A DNA stretch of 64,000 bases, from the NCBI RefSeq assembly GCF_003148805.1, contig NZ_QGGX01000007.1, positions 220,618 through 284,617 on the forward strand, in the 5' to 3' direction. Below the pieces are notes generated by a model. That model saw only the letters and a program-made list of their open reading frames with translations. It made no database searches and was not told where the DNA came from. This document shows, piece by piece, positions 21,205-30,441 of this stretch (the first letter of the stretch is position 1; the number at the start of each line of letters is the position of its first letter). The position numbers and the translations under genes are program-made. The DNA is from Aminobacter sp. AP02. Lineage in GTDB: Bacteria > Pseudomonadota > Alphaproteobacteria > Rhizobiales > Rhizobiaceae.

Positions 21205-22362
21205 CTACCGCGCCAGGTCGGCAACCACCGCGTCGAGCACGATCATGCCTTCGGGCGTGGCGCGCAGGCGCGAATTGCCGATCGGCGCCACCAGGCCCTC
21301 GCCCTGCAGGATCGACAGCCGCGCCGATGACAGCGACTTGCCTGACAGCACCTCGTAGCGCGCGAGGTCGATGCCCTCGACAAGCCTGAGGCCCATCAGC
21401 AGGAATTCGTCGGCCTCTTCCGAGCGGTTGAGCATCTCGCCACCGGTGATGCCGTGGCCGCGTTCCTCGACCAGTTCGGCCCAGCGTTCAGGCAACCGTT
21501 CAGCAATCGTCACCACCCGGGTGCCGTTTTCGACAAAGCGGCCATGCGCGCCAGGGCCAACGCCGACGTATTCGCCGTATCGCCAGTAGGTCAGGTTGTG
21601 GCGGCTCTCGGCGCCCGGCTTGGCGTGGTTGGAAATCTCGTAGGCTGGCAGGCCGTGCGCCGCCGTCACCTCTTGGGTGATCGCATACAGCTCCGCAGCG
21701 TGCTCGCCATCCGGAATCTCGAACTTGCCGGCGTTGTAGAGCTGGAAGAAGCGCGTGCCTTCCTCGATTGTCAGCTGGTACAGCGACAGGTGGTCGACGG
21801 CATAGCTGATCGCCTGCTCAAGCTCGGCGGCCCAGGCGTCGGGTGTCTGGCCGGGACGGGCGTAGATCAGGTCGAACGACAGGCGCGGGAAGATTTCGCG
21901 CGCGAGCCCGATGGCATGCAGCGCTTCGGGAACATTGTGGAGCCGGCCAAGAAAGCGCAGATCGGCGTCGTTCAGCGCCTGCACGCCGAGCGACACCCGG
22001 TTGACGCCGGCTGCGCGATAGCCGCGAAAGCGTTCTGCCTCCACCGACGAGGGGTTGGCCTCGAGCGTGATCTCGGCATTGCCGGCAATCGTCCAGTTGG
22101 CGGCGATCGCATCGAGTACCGCCCCCACCGTCTCGGGTTTCATCAGCGACGGAGTTCCGCCGCCCAAAAAGACGCTCGTCACCTCGCGCGGACCGGTGCG
22201 GGCGCGCATCGTCGCAAGCTCGGTGGCGAAGGCGCGGGCGAAGCGCTCCTGGTCTACCGGCTGGTGGCGGACATGGCTGTTGAAGTCGCAGTAAGGGCAT
22301 TTGGCCGCGCAAAACGGCCAGTGCACATAGACGCCGAAGCCGGGCGAACGGTCGTGCATCAT
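21205..22362 (-). CDS. hemW: Radical SAM haem chaperone HemW
   Basis: A 385-residue radical SAM protein of the HemW family (formerly called an oxygen-independent coproporphyrinogen III oxidase-like protein), which binds haem and delivers it to respiratory enzymes. The cluster motif is CAAKCPYCDFNSH (Cx3CxxC), with FLGGGTPSLM, EANPSSVEAERFRGYRAAGVNRVSLGVQALND and LSLYQLTIEEGTRF. True CPO enzymes have an extended N-terminus, which is absent here. There are two adjacent ATG codons (22362, 22359). It is followed upstream by a palindromic repeat and rdgB on the same strand, a common rhizobial order. Confidence 0.93.
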   Translation of the reverse strand: MMHDRSPGFGVYVHWPFCAAKCPYCDFNSHVRHQPVDQERFARAFATELATMRARTGPREVTSVFLGGGTPSLMKPETVGAVLDAIAANWTIAGNAEITLEANPSSVEAERFRGYRAAGVNRVSLGVQALNDADLRFLGRLHNVPEALHAIGLAREIFPRLSFDLIYARPGQTPDAWAAELEQAISYAVDHLSLYQLTIEEGTRFFQLYNAGKFEIPDGEHAAELYAITQEVTAAHGLPAYEISNHAKPGAESRHNLTYWRYGEYVGVGPGAHGRFVENGTRVVTIAERLPERWAELVEERGHGITGGEMLNRSEEADEFLLMGLRLVEGIDLARYEVLSGKSLSSARLSILQGEGLVAPIGNSRLRATPEGMIVLDAVVADLAR

Positions 22363-22384
22363 CGCGCGATCCTCGAAGCCTGGC

Positions 22385-22513
22385 GCCGCCCCTCATCCCC
22401 CTGCCGGGACCTTCTCCCCGTGAACGGGGAGAAGGAGGCTGGCCGCAGCCGCGCCGCTCTTCCTTCTCCCCGTTCACGGAGAGAAGGTGCCCGAAGGGCG
22501 GATGAGGGGCGGC
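22385..22513. repeat. Dispersed palindrome between rdgB and hemW
   Basis: The ends GCCGCCCCTCATCC and GGATGAGGGGCGGC are exact inverted repeats. Each half carries a CCTTCTCCCCGTGAACGGGG-type hairpin. It belongs to the same family as the elements at 29041, 54019 and 56312. Confidence 0.9.
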
Positions 22514-22541
22514 GCTGGTGTTCCAAGGGCAATAACATTCC

Positions 22542-23189
22542 TTACGCCGAACCGAGCATGGCGCGGGCGAATTTCTGGAAGGCCCGCGCCCGGTGCGACA
22601 GGGCATCCGCCTGGCCGGGCTTCCAGCCGTGCTTTTCCTCGGCGCTCATCTCGCCGAAGGTCTTGTCGAAGCCATCGGGCAAGAACACCGGGTCGTAGCC
22701 AAAGCCCTTTTCGCCGCGCGGTGGCCACACCAGGTTGCCCTCGGCCTCGCCACGGAAATATTCGGCGTGCCCGTCCGGCCAGGCCAGGCAGATGACGGCG
22801 ACGAAGCGGCCGGTTCGCTGGTCGGAAGCCTTTGCGCCGCGTTCCTGCATGGCGTCTTCGGTGCGCTGCATCGCCATGGCGAAGTCGCGCGTGCCGTCGG
22901 GTCTCTCGGCCCAGTTGGCGGTGTAGACGCCCGGTGCGCCGTCGAGCGCGTCGACGACAAGCCCGGAATCGTCCGACATAGCCGGCAGTCCCGTCGCGGT
23001 CGCCGCGGCAAGCGCCTTGATGTAGGCGTTTTCCTCAAAGGTCGTGCCGGTTTCGTCGGGCTCCGGCAGGCCGTATTCCTTGGCCGATTTGGCGGCGATG
23101 CCGAACGGCGCCATCAAGTCGGCGAATTCGCGCAGCTTGCCGGCATTGTGGCTGGCGATCACGATCTCATTTTCGGCAAGCTTGCGCAT
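22542..23189 (-). CDS. rdgB: Non-canonical purine NTP pyrophosphatase
   Basis: RdgB/HAM1 hydrolyses ITP, dITP and XTP to keep them out of nucleic acids. It has 215 residues: [18 protein letters not shown] at the N-terminus (SxNxxKxxE), [44 protein letters not shown], and [20 protein letters not shown]. The chosen ATG overlaps the upstream VOC stop (TGATG), suggesting translational coupling. In many Rhizobiales rph, rdgB and hemW are neighbours, as here. Confidence 0.95.
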   Translation of the reverse strand: MRKLAENEIVIASHNAGKLREFADLMAPFGIAAKSAKEYGLPEPDETGTTFEENAYIKALAAATATGLPAMSDDSGLVVDALDGAPGVYTANWAERPDGTRDFAMAMQRTEDAMQERGAKASDQRTGRFVAVICLAWPDGHAEYFRGEAEGNLVWPPRGEKGFGYDPVFLPDGFDKTFGEMSAEEKHGWKPGQADALSHRARAFQKFARAMLGSA

Positions 23190-23617
23190 CAAAGGCCCCA
23201 TATTCTCGGCTCGGCGATTTCAAGCGAATTGCCTGATGGATCGCGGAAATAGATGGAGCGGCCGCCCTTCAATTGCTTGTCGGGGGAGGGCCACTCGAAA
23301 TCGGCTTCGATGGCGATGCCTTCGCCTTCGAGCCGCGTCTTCCATTGATCGACTTCTTCGGCGGTCGCCGAAAAGCACAGATGTCCCTGACCCGTCGTGC
23401 CATGTGGTGGCACCGGCAGCCTGGCATCGGGCTTCGGTGGTTGCCGAGTTGCTTCCGCGTTGAACAAGAGCAGCACGCCTCGTCCGCAGCGGAAGAACAC
23501 ATGCCGCCCGGGCACCTTGGCGATCCGCTCCAGCCCCATCACCTCGCCGTAGAACGCCTCGGCGGCGTCAAGGTCGGTGACATAGAGTGCGGATTCGAGG
23601 ATCGCCGAGGGCCGCAT
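23189..23617 (-). CDS. VOC (glyoxalase/bleomycin-resistance fold) family protein
   Basis: A 142-residue single VOC domain. The N-terminal half is [28 protein letters not shown], the middle [17 protein letters not shown], and the second half has [15 protein letters not shown] and [17 protein letters not shown], with the conserved metal-site Glu near the end. It lies between rph (10 bp) and rdgB (1-bp overlap) and is translated with them. Whether it is a true lactoylglutathione lyase is unclear. Confidence 0.87.
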   Translation of the reverse strand: MRPSAILESALYVTDLDAAEAFYGEVMGLERIAKVPGRHVFFRCGRGVLLLFNAEATRQPPKPDARLPVPPHGTTGQGHLCFSATAEEVDQWKTRLEGEGIAIEADFEWPSPDKQLKGGRSIYFRDPSGNSLEIAEPRIWGL

Positions 23618-23627
23618 GGCGAATGTC

Positions 23628-24344
23628 TCAGCCCACCGCCATCTTCTGCAGGTCGACCAGCCGGGTAATGCCCTTGCGGGCAAGGCTCATCAGCGACAGG
23701 AACTCTTCTTCCGAGAAAGGCAGGCCTTCGGCGGTGCCCTGGATCTCGACGATGCCGCCCTTGCCGGTCATGACGAAATTGGCGTCGGTGCCGGCCGAGG
23801 AGTCTTCGACATAGTCGAGGTCGATCACTGGCTGGCCGTCATGGATGCCGCACGAGATCGCCGCGATATGGTCTTTCAGCACCTTGTCGACGCTGACCAT
23901 CTGGCGCGCTTCCATCCAGCGCAGGCAGTCGTAGAGCGCGATCCACGCGCCGGTGATCGAAGCGGTGCGAGTACCGCCGTCGGCCTGGATCACGTCGCAG
24001 TCGACGGTGATCTGGCGCTCGCCCAGCGCCTGCATGTCGACGACAGCGCGCAAGCTGCGGCCGATCAGCCGCTGGATTTCCTGCGTGCGTCCGCCCTGCT
24101 TGCCGGCCGAAGCCTCGCGGCGCATACGCTCGCCGGTCGAGCGCGGCAGCATCCCGTATTCGGCCGTCACCCAGCCCTTGCCGGAGTTGCGCATCCAGCC
24201 CGGCACCTTTTCTTCAAGGCTCGCGGTGCACAAGACATGGGTGTCGCCGAACTTCACCAGGCACGAGCCTTCGGCATGCTTGGAAACGTTGCGCTCGAAG
24301 GAGATGGCGCGCATTTCGTCGGGTTGGCGTTTGGAAGGGCGCAT
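23628..24344 (-). CDS. rph: Ribonuclease PH
   Basis: A phosphorolytic 3'-5' exoribonuclease that trims tRNA 3' ends. It has 239 residues, close to the E. coli length. It shows [19 protein letters not shown] sequence, [37 protein letters not shown], the active-site [22 protein letters not shown], and a C-terminal [20 protein letters not shown]. The start [14 protein letters not shown] at 24344 is the usual family N-terminus. It is divergent from hrcA, with no CIRCE element between them. Confidence 0.95.
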   Translation of the reverse strand: MRPSKRQPDEMRAISFERNVSKHAEGSCLVKFGDTHVLCTASLEEKVPGWMRNSGKGWVTAEYGMLPRSTGERMRREASAGKQGGRTQEIQRLIGRSLRAVVDMQALGERQITVDCDVIQADGGTRTASITGAWIALYDCLRWMEARQMVSVDKVLKDHIAAISCGIHDGQPVIDLDYVEDSSAGTDANFVMTGKGGIVEIQGTAEGLPFSEEEFLSLMSLARKGITRLVDLQKMAVG

Positions 24345-24485
24345 ACGGCTACTTTCTATGGCGAAATCGGAAAATTGTTGCCGGCTTGTAGCTCCATGGC
24401 AGCACCAGCGCAAAGGAAAACCGGTTCCGCTGCTGGAGCTGTTGTGTTCGCAGCCGTGCGGTCTATATCATTTTAGACGGAGTCC

Positions 24486-25565
24486 ATGAAGCAGATGACC
24501 AAAGCGGTACCCGATCCCACGCTGCAATCGCTCGACATGCGCTCGCGCGACATCTTCCGGCGCATCGTCGATTCCTACCTCAGGGACGGCGAGCCGGTCG
24601 GTTCGCGCAACCTGTCGCGCATGCTGCCTTCGTCGCTGTCGCCGGCAACCGTGCGCAACGTCATGAGCGACCTGGAGCATCTCGGTCTCGTCTATGCCCC
24701 GCATATCTCCGCCGGCCGCCTGCCGACCCAAAAGGGCCTGCGCTTTTTCGTCGACGCTTTCATGGAACTCGGCGACCTCTCCGACGAGGAGCGCCGCACC
24801 ATCGAGGCACAGGTCAAGGCCTCGGGCGAGGGTGCTTCGCTGGAGCACATGCTGACCGAGGCGAGCCAGATGCTGTCGGGCATGTCGCGCGGCGCGGGCC
24901 TCGTGCTCGCCGCCAAGAACGAGGTCGCCCTCAAGCATATCGAGTTCATCCAGCTCGAACCGACCAAGGCTCTCGCCGTGCTGGTGTCGCAGAATGGCGA
25001 TGTCGAAAACCGCGTCGTCGAACTGCCGCTCGGCGTCACCGTCTCCCAGCTTCACGAAGCGTCCAACTTCCTCAACGCCCATATCCGTGGCCGCACCCTT
25101 GCCGAGGCCCGGATCGAAATCGCCCGCATCAAGGACGAGACCAAGGCAGCCCTCGACACGCTGTCGCAGGATCTCGTCGAAAAGGGCCTTGCCGTCTGGG
25201 CTGGCGCCGAAAGCGGCCTGCCGGCACGCCTCATCGTGCGTGGCCGTGCCAATTTGCTCGAAAACGTCACCGCCCAGGCCGACATCGAACTGCTCAAGCA
25301 CCTGTTCGAGGACATGGAAACCCAGGACGGGCTGATCCAGCTTCTCGACCTCGCCGAAGAAGGATCGGGCGTACGCATCTTCATCGGTTCGGAGAACCGG
25401 CTGTTTTCGCTGTCGGGCTCATCTCTGGTCGTCGCGCCCTATCGCGACAAGGACGCCCGCGTCGTCGGCGCGCTCGGCGTCATCGGCCCGACGCGGCTCA
25501 ACTACGCCCGCATCGTGCCGATGGTCGACTATACGGCGCAGTTGATCTCGCGCATGCTCAGGTGA
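24486..25565 (+). CDS. hrcA: Heat-inducible transcription repressor HrcA
   Basis: HrcA represses chaperonin genes by binding CIRCE inverted repeats. It has 359 residues: an N-terminal winged helix (RSRDIFRRIVDSYLRDGEPVGSRNLSRMLPSSLSPATVRNVMSDLEHLGLVYAPHISAGRLPT), a central inserted region and the C-terminal VGVIGPTRLNYARIVPMVDYTA-type segment (here GALGVIGPTRLNYARIVPMV). I found no CIRCE sequence in its own upstream region. In related genomes grpE usually follows; here a 65-residue gene follows instead. Confidence 0.96.
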   Translation: MKQMTKAVPDPTLQSLDMRSRDIFRRIVDSYLRDGEPVGSRNLSRMLPSSLSPATVRNVMSDLEHLGLVYAPHISAGRLPTQKGLRFFVDAFMELGDLSDEERRTIEAQVKASGEGASLEHMLTEASQMLSGMSRGAGLVLAAKNEVALKHIEFIQLEPTKALAVLVSQNGDVENRVVELPLGVTVSQLHEASNFLNAHIRGRTLAEARIEIARIKDETKAALDTLSQDLVEKGLAVWAGAESGLPARLIVRGRANLLENVTAQADIELLKHLFEDMETQDGLIQLLDLAEEGSGVRIFIGSENRLFSLSGSSLVVAPYRDKDARVVGALGVIGPTRLNYARIVPMVDYTAQLISRMLR

Positions 25566-25597
25566 GATAGTCGGCTGCCCTTACCCAGGAGGAAGCA

Positions 25598-25795
25598 ATG
25601 GCATTCGAACAGATCAAGGCCGAGATTGCGGTCCTCTTGCAGGAGATGGTCAACCAGCCCGAAGACGAGCACGAACTGCACGAGCGCCTGCGCGAGAAGC
25701 TGGCCGAATTGCGGGCGCAAGGCTTGCCCGTGCCCGCCGACCTCGTCGAACTGGAAAAGCGTCTCGACGAGGATTTCTACAAGGCAGGCGCCTGA
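25598..25795 (+). CDS. 65-residue helical protein downstream of hrcA
   Basis: A small acidic, Glu/Leu-rich protein, entirely helical by eye (AEIAVLLQEMVNQPEDEHELHERLREKLAELRAQG) with a PVPADLVELEKRLDEDF tail that looks like an amphipathic helix pair. It has a very good ribosome site (CCAGGAGGAAGCA) and starts 32 bp after hrcA, so it is probably in its transcript. I do not recognise a family. It could be a stress-related adaptor, but nothing in the sequence proves that. Confidence 0.7.
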   Translation: MAFEQIKAEIAVLLQEMVNQPEDEHELHERLREKLAELRAQGLPVPADLVELEKRLDEDFYKAGA

Positions 25796-25820
25796 GACCT
25801 ACAGCGCCGTTGCACTTCGA

Positions 25821-27077
25821 TTAGCCGAACTTCCGCTGCGCATCGAGCGCAAGGCCCAGGCCCACGCTGCCGAAGGCGTCGCCCTGGACGATGTTGGCGC
25901 CCGGCACCAGCGCCAGGATGCTCTGGCGCGCCAGCGGGATGGCGGTCGAGCCACCGGTCAAGAACACCGCGGTGATGTCTTCAGCGCGCACCTGCGCTTC
26001 TTCGAGCGTATCGGCGACCGTCGCGGTCACGCGATCGACCGCGCTGCGAATGGTGTCTTCCAGCCCTTGCCTGGTCAGTGATGCATCAAAGCGCGCGCCC
26101 GGCAGCGCAACCTCGATCGTTGCTTCGTCGGCGTCGGTCAGTTCGATCTTGGCCTTTTCGACCTTGGTCGCCAAGGCATGGCCGAAACGCTGGTCGACGA
26201 CCTCGATCAGCCTGTCGATCAGGTCGGGGCGCTCAGCCTCGAAGCGGATCTGGCGCAGGTCGAGCTTGGCCTTGGGCGTGTAGAGCAGGTTGATGCGCTG
26301 CCAGGTCGCGAGATCGATGAAATAACCCGCCGGCAGGTTGCGCTTGCCGTCCTTGGTCGGCGTGAGATAGCCGAGCTCGGGCATGACATGGGCAATGCTC
26401 AGCAGGCGGTCGAAATCTGTACCGCCGATATGGACGCCGCGATTGGCCAGGATGTCGGCCTTGCGGTCGCTGGAGGCAGCCCGTTTGGGCGAGACGCGGA
26501 CGATGGAAAAGTCCGACGTGCCGCCGCCCATGTCGACGATCAGCGCCAGTTCTTCGCGCGTCACCGTGCACTCGTAGTCGAGTGCGGCGGCGATCGGCTC
26601 GAACTGGAAGTCTATGTGCTTGAAGCCTTGGGCGCGGGCAGCCTTCTCAAGCTCGCTCTGGGCTGCCGCGTCGGCCTCGGGATTGTCGTCGACGAACTGC
26701 ACCGGGCGGCCGAGCACGACGTTTTCGACCGGCTCGCCGACATGGCCTTCGAGCCGATCCTTGAGGTGGCCGACAAACATGCCGATGATGTCGGTGAAGG
26801 CGATCTGGCGTGCCTTGATGCGGGTCTTTTCATGCACCAGCGAGGAGCCGAGCACGCTTTTCAGTGCGCGCATCAGGCGGCCTTCCGCACCGTCGGTGTA
26901 TTCGCCGATGGCGCGGCGGCCAAGGGCGGTCTGGTTGTCTTCGAAGTTGAAGAAGATGGCCGACGGCAGCGTGACGTTTTCACCCTCGAGCGCAACGAGG
27001 CGCGGCCGGCCGTTCTCGATAACGCCGACGGTCGAATTGGAGGTGCCGAAGTCTATGCCGCCGAAAGCCGGTCGCAT
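25821..27077 (-). CDS. Hsp70 family protein (YegD-like)
   Basis: An atypical Hsp70/actin-fold ATPase of 418 residues with a nucleotide-binding domain but no canonical DnaK substrate-binding domain. Phosphate 1 is FGGIDFGTSNSTVGVIENG, phosphate 2 is LALIVDMGGGTSDFSIV, the adenosine motif is AVFLTGGSTAIPLARQ, and the FEPIAAALDYE segment matches the family. The length resembles E. coli YegD. No J-protein or GrpE gene accompanies it. It is convergent with the hrcA operon, leaving 25 bp between stops. The client is unknown. Confidence 0.92.
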   Translation of the reverse strand: MRPAFGGIDFGTSNSTVGVIENGRPRLVALEGENVTLPSAIFFNFEDNQTALGRRAIGEYTDGAEGRLMRALKSVLGSSLVHEKTRIKARQIAFTDIIGMFVGHLKDRLEGHVGEPVENVVLGRPVQFVDDNPEADAAAQSELEKAARAQGFKHIDFQFEPIAAALDYECTVTREELALIVDMGGGTSDFSIVRVSPKRAASSDRKADILANRGVHIGGTDFDRLLSIAHVMPELGYLTPTKDGKRNLPAGYFIDLATWQRINLLYTPKAKLDLRQIRFEAERPDLIDRLIEVVDQRFGHALATKVEKAKIELTDADEATIEVALPGARFDASLTRQGLEDTIRSAVDRVTATVADTLEEAQVRAEDITAVFLTGGSTAIPLARQSILALVPGANIVQGDAFGSVGLGLALDAQRKFG

Positions 27078-27289
27078 CGCCTAGTCCTGAATTTTCTGCA
27101 TGAACGTGCCGCCCTCATGCTCTCGCGGGGCCGCAATGGGACAGTGCGCCTACACGACGGGGCGGCGAATGTCGATGACTTCAAGGTATTTTCCGGGAAA
27201 ATGTGATCGCTGGCCCAACCCACGCGACATTCCCAGGATACCGCTTTCATGCCATATCAGCGCTGTCCAACCGGCTCCGAGCAACTCCC

Positions 27290-27907
27290 ATGACCCTGAC
27301 AGGATTCCTTGCCTATAGCGGCGCACTCGCGGTGGCTGCCGCCATTCCCGGCCCGGGCGTCACGGCACTCGTGGCGCGCGCGCTCGGCTCGGGTTTCCGC
27401 TCGTCGCTTGCCATGTCGCTTGGACTTGTGGTCGGCGACCTCACCTATCTCACCGCCGTCGTGCTTGGCTTGGCTTTCGTCGCCCAGTCCTTCGGCATGG
27501 TGTTTCTGGCGATCAAGTGGCTCGGCGTTGCCTATCTTGCCTGGCTCGCCTGGAATTTCTGGACCAGCGGCATCACGCCCGAGACGGTCGAGGCGAAGAA
27601 CGGCAGGGGCGGGTTGTTTTCGAGCTTCCTCGCCGGGCTGACCGTGACCTTGGGCAATCCCAAGACGATGATCTTCTACCTGGCGATCACGCCGACGGTC
27701 GTTGACCTGCATTCGCTGACGCTTGCCGACTATGGCATTCTCGTTGCCATCACCATCGCCGTTTTGATGATCGTGCTCGTACCGTATCTGCTGCTTGCGT
27801 CCAAGGCACGCTGGTTCCTCAAGACGCCGCGCGCGCTCAAGCTGCTCAACCGCACTGCCGCCGGGTTCATGGTGGGTGCGGCGGCTGCGATCGCTGTTCG
27901 TCAGTAG
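27290..27907 (+). CDS. LysE family translocator (RhtB-type exporter)
   Basis: A 205-residue inner-membrane exporter with about six hydrophobic helices. The family motif is GALAVAAAIPGPGVTALVARALGSGFRSSLAMSLGLVVGDLTY (the PGP signature), with GLTVTLGNPKTMIFYLAITPTVVD in the middle. It exports amino acids or related compounds; the substrate cannot be predicted. I start at 27290; an upstream extension of 29 residues is not conserved. Upstream lies a divergent intergenic region shared with the Hsp70 homologue. Confidence 0.92.
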   Translation: MTLTGFLAYSGALAVAAAIPGPGVTALVARALGSGFRSSLAMSLGLVVGDLTYLTAVVLGLAFVAQSFGMVFLAIKWLGVAYLAWLAWNFWTSGITPETVEAKNGRGGLFSSFLAGLTVTLGNPKTMIFYLAITPTVVDLHSLTLADYGILVAITIAVLMIVLVPYLLLASKARWFLKTPRALKLLNRTAAGFMVGAAAAIAVRQ

Positions 27908-27943
27908 CGATACTGTCTGGAATTTCATTCCCTTGGATTGGTG

Positions 27944-27967
27944 TTCACGGAAACATGTTTCCGTGAA
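27944..27967. promoter_or_regulatory. Perfect 24-bp palindrome upstream of cysK
   Basis: The half-site TTCACGGAAACA is followed directly by its exact reverse complement, 36 bp after the LysE-type stop and 85 bp before the cysK start. No T-run follows, and the core is AT-rich, so it looks more like an operator than a terminator. I cannot assign the binding protein. Confidence 0.6.
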
Positions 27968-28052
27968 TTGCCCCTAATCAGCACGACGTCCACTCGGAAT
28001 TTGCCCTGCGACACCCTATCTTCGTCGCACAAAATCTCAGGGAGCGAAATCG

Positions 28053-29033
28053 ATGAACAAGCCCGTTACCTCCACGCGCGTGCCCGGTCGTGGTCGCGTC
28101 TATGGCTCGATCACCGAGACCATCGGCGATACGCCCCTGGTGCGGCTCGACAAGTTCGCCAAGGAAAAAGGCGTGGTGGCGAACCTCATCGCCAAGCTCG
28201 AATTCTTCAACCCCATCGCCAGCGTCAAGGACCGCATCGGCGTCGCGATGATCGAAGCACTTGAGGCTGACGGCCGCATCGTGCCGGGCAAGAGCACGCT
28301 GATCGAGCCGACATCGGGCAATACCGGCATCGCGCTCGCCTTCGCCGCCGCCGCCAAGGGCTACAAGCTGATCCTGACCATGCCCGAGACGATGTCGATC
28401 GAGCGCCGCAAGATGCTGGCGCTGCTCGGTGCCGAACTGGTGCTGACCGAAGGCGCCAAGGGCATGAAGGGCGCTATCGCCAAGGCCGAGGAGCTGGTGC
28501 AGACCATTCCCGATGCGATCATCCCGCAGCAGTTCGAAAACCCTGCCAACCCCGAGATCCACCGCGAAACCACCGCCGAGGAAATCTGGAACGACACCCA
28601 AGGCTCGATCGACATCTTCGTTGCCGGCATCGGCACCGGTGGTACCATCACCGGCGTCGGCCAGGTCATCAAGAAGCGCAAGCCTTCGCTGCACGTCGTG
28701 GCTGTCGAGCCCGAAGGCTCGCCGGTTCTGTCGGGTGGCCAGCCCGGACCGCACAAGATCCAGGGCATAGGCGCCGGTTTCGCGCCCAAGGTGCTGGACA
28801 CGACCATCTATGACGAGATCGTCAAGGTCTCCAACGAGGACGCGGTCGCCAATGCCCGCCTCGTCGCCCGCCTCGAAGGCGTGCCGGTCGGCATCTCCTC
28901 GGGTGCCGCCCTTCAAGCCGCCGTCATCGTCGGCTCGCGCCCGGAAAACGCCGGCAAGAACATCGTCGTCATCATCCCGTCCTTTGCCGAACGTTATCTT
29001 TCGACGGTGCTGTTCGAAGGCCTGGGGAACTAA
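28053..29033 (+). CDS. cysK: Cysteine synthase A
   Basis: A PLP enzyme that makes cysteine from O-acetylserine and sulfide. It has 326 residues. The PLP lysine motif is [19 protein letters not shown], substrate loop [21 protein letters not shown], phosphate loop [12 protein letters not shown], and C-terminal [11 protein letters not shown]. The N-terminus has about 15 extra residues before [16 protein letters not shown]. The ribosome site is AGGGAGCG. A 24-bp perfect palindrome lies in its promoter region. Confidence 0.96.
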   Translation: MNKPVTSTRVPGRGRVYGSITETIGDTPLVRLDKFAKEKGVVANLIAKLEFFNPIASVKDRIGVAMIEALEADGRIVPGKSTLIEPTSGNTGIALAFAAAAKGYKLILTMPETMSIERRKMLALLGAELVLTEGAKGMKGAIAKAEELVQTIPDAIIPQQFENPANPEIHRETTAEEIWNDTQGSIDIFVAGIGTGGTITGVGQVIKKRKPSLHVVAVEPEGSPVLSGGQPGPHKIQGIGAGFAPKVLDTTIYDEIVKVSNEDAVANARLVARLEGVPVGISSGAALQAAVIVGSRPENAGKNIVVIIPSFAERYLSTVLFEGLGN

Positions 29034-29040
29034 GCAATAC

Positions 29041-29159
29041 TGCCCCTCAGCCTTACGCTCTCCCCGTTAAGAACCGGGAGAGGGGGTGTCGACGATTCCG
29101 CTTGTCCCTTCTCCCCGTCATTACGGGGAGAAGGTGCCGGCAGGCGGATGAGGGGCAGC
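29041..29159. repeat. Dispersed palindrome after cysK
   Basis: TGCCCCTCAGCC... and ...GGCGGATGAGGGGCAG are the terminal inverted parts. Inside are the hairpins CTCTCCCCGttaagaaCCGGGAGAG and CCTTCTCCCCGtcattaCGGGGAGAAGG. It is the same family as 22385-22513. Confidence 0.9.
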
Positions 29160-29194
29160 GCAACCTGTGGCCGGGTTTCTGATTCTTCATCCGC

Positions 29195-30439
29195 TCACCG
29201 ACCATCGAGGTCCGCCCGTTTTCGCTTGAGGAAAGCGCGTACAGCGTGGTCGGTCTCGAGGCCTATGGCGAGCGCATACGCCTTGTCGGCCTCTTCTGAC
29301 ATACCGAGGAGCGACAGAAGTTCAGCCCGCGCCGCCCAATAAGGCTGATACTGGTCGAGCCTCGCATCGCCGATGGCGTCGAGCATGGCGAGGCCTTCGA
29401 CGGGCTCGCCCGCATATGCCACCGCGACCGCATGGTTGACGGCGACAACGGGCGAGGTCGAGATCGTCATCAGGCCGGCATAAAGCGTGGCGATTGCCGC
29501 CCAGTCGGTGGTGCCGGCAAAGCGCCGCGCCGCGTGAGCCGACTGGATCGCCCCTTCGATCTGGTAGCGGTCGATCGTGCCGAATGCGCCCGCCCGCACC
29601 AGCAGCGCGTCGGCCTCGGCAAGCAAGCTGGCGTCCCATGAAAGCGTATCCTGTTCGCTGAGCGGCACGAACGCGCCTTCACCGTTGCGGCGGGCGGGGC
29701 GGCGCGCCTCGGCATGCAGCATCAGCGACAGCAGCCCCAGTGCCTCCGGCTCGCCTGGCATCAGCTGAACCACCAGCCTGCCGAGCCAAATGGCTTCCGA
29801 GGCCAGGTTGCGGTGGCGGGATTCGGCGCCGCTGGCATCGGCCCAGCCCTCGGAGAAGGCGGCATAGATCGCCTCCAGAACGGCGGCGAGCCTTTCGCCG
29901 AGCTCCGCCGTTTCGGGGATGCGGAACGGCACGCCGGCCTGTTTGATGCGCGATTTCGCCCGCACCAGGCGCTGGCTCATGGTCGACGGTGAAACCAGGA
30001 AGGCCGAGGCAATGGTCGCCGCGTCGAAGCCGAGGACGGTCTGCAGGATCAGCGGCGCCCGCACGCCGGCTTCGATCGCTGGATGGGCGCAGGCAAAGAT
30101 CAGGCCGAGCCGGTCATCGGGAAACTTCTCGCGCGCCATCTCCTGTTCCAGTTCTTCGCCGATCAGGCGCAGATGGGCCTGGCCTGCTTCGCCGGTCATT
30201 CGCCGCCGCTGCTGGTCGATCGAGCGCCGCCGCGCCACCGTCAGAAGCCAGGCCTCGGGATGGTCCGGCACGCCCGTCTGCGGCCATCTGGCCAGCGCTG
30301 CGGCAAAGGCATCGGCGAGCGCGTCCTCGGCACCCGCGACGTCGCGGGTGCGCGACGCCACATAGGCGACGAGCCTGCCATAACTTTGCCGGGCAGCGGC
30401 TTCCGCCGCCGCCCGTGCCTGTTCGGCCCCAGCGGTCAT
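29195..30439 (-). CDS. ECF sigma factor of the ECF42 type (DUF6596)
   Basis: An RNA polymerase sigma factor of 414 residues. The sigma-70 region 2 part (RLVAYVASRTRDVAGAEDALADAFAAALARWPQTGVPDHPEAWLLTVARRRSIDQQRR) is followed by a region 4 helix-turn-helix (VSPSTMSQRLVRAKSRI). A long C-terminal extension rich in TPR-like helices follows (AVLEAIYAAFSEGW, YQPYWAARAELLSLLGMSEEADKAYALAIGLE), which is characteristic of ECF42. Its start lies 2 bp after the stop of a YCII/DGPF protein, the standard genomic partner. There is no anti-sigma factor; the extension is thought to control activity in this group. Confidence 0.92.
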   Translation of the reverse strand: MTAGAEQARAAAEAAARQSYGRLVAYVASRTRDVAGAEDALADAFAAALARWPQTGVPDHPEAWLLTVARRRSIDQQRRRMTGEAGQAHLRLIGEELEQEMAREKFPDDRLGLIFACAHPAIEAGVRAPLILQTVLGFDAATIASAFLVSPSTMSQRLVRAKSRIKQAGVPFRIPETAELGERLAAVLEAIYAAFSEGWADASGAESRHRNLASEAIWLGRLVVQLMPGEPEALGLLSLMLHAEARRPARRNGEGAFVPLSEQDTLSWDASLLAEADALLVRAGAFGTIDRYQIEGAIQSAHAARRFAGTTDWAAIATLYAGLMTISTSPVVAVNHAVAVAYAGEPVEGLAMLDAIGDARLDQYQPYWAARAELLSLLGMSEEADKAYALAIGLETDHAVRAFLKRKRADLDGR

Positions 30440-30441
30440 GC

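Noticed and set aside
24345..24485. A CIRCE element expected near hrcA
   Set aside because: I looked for TTAGCACTC-N9-GAGTGCTAA in the rph-hrcA gap and did not find it. HrcA targets are likely elsewhere, for example groESL.
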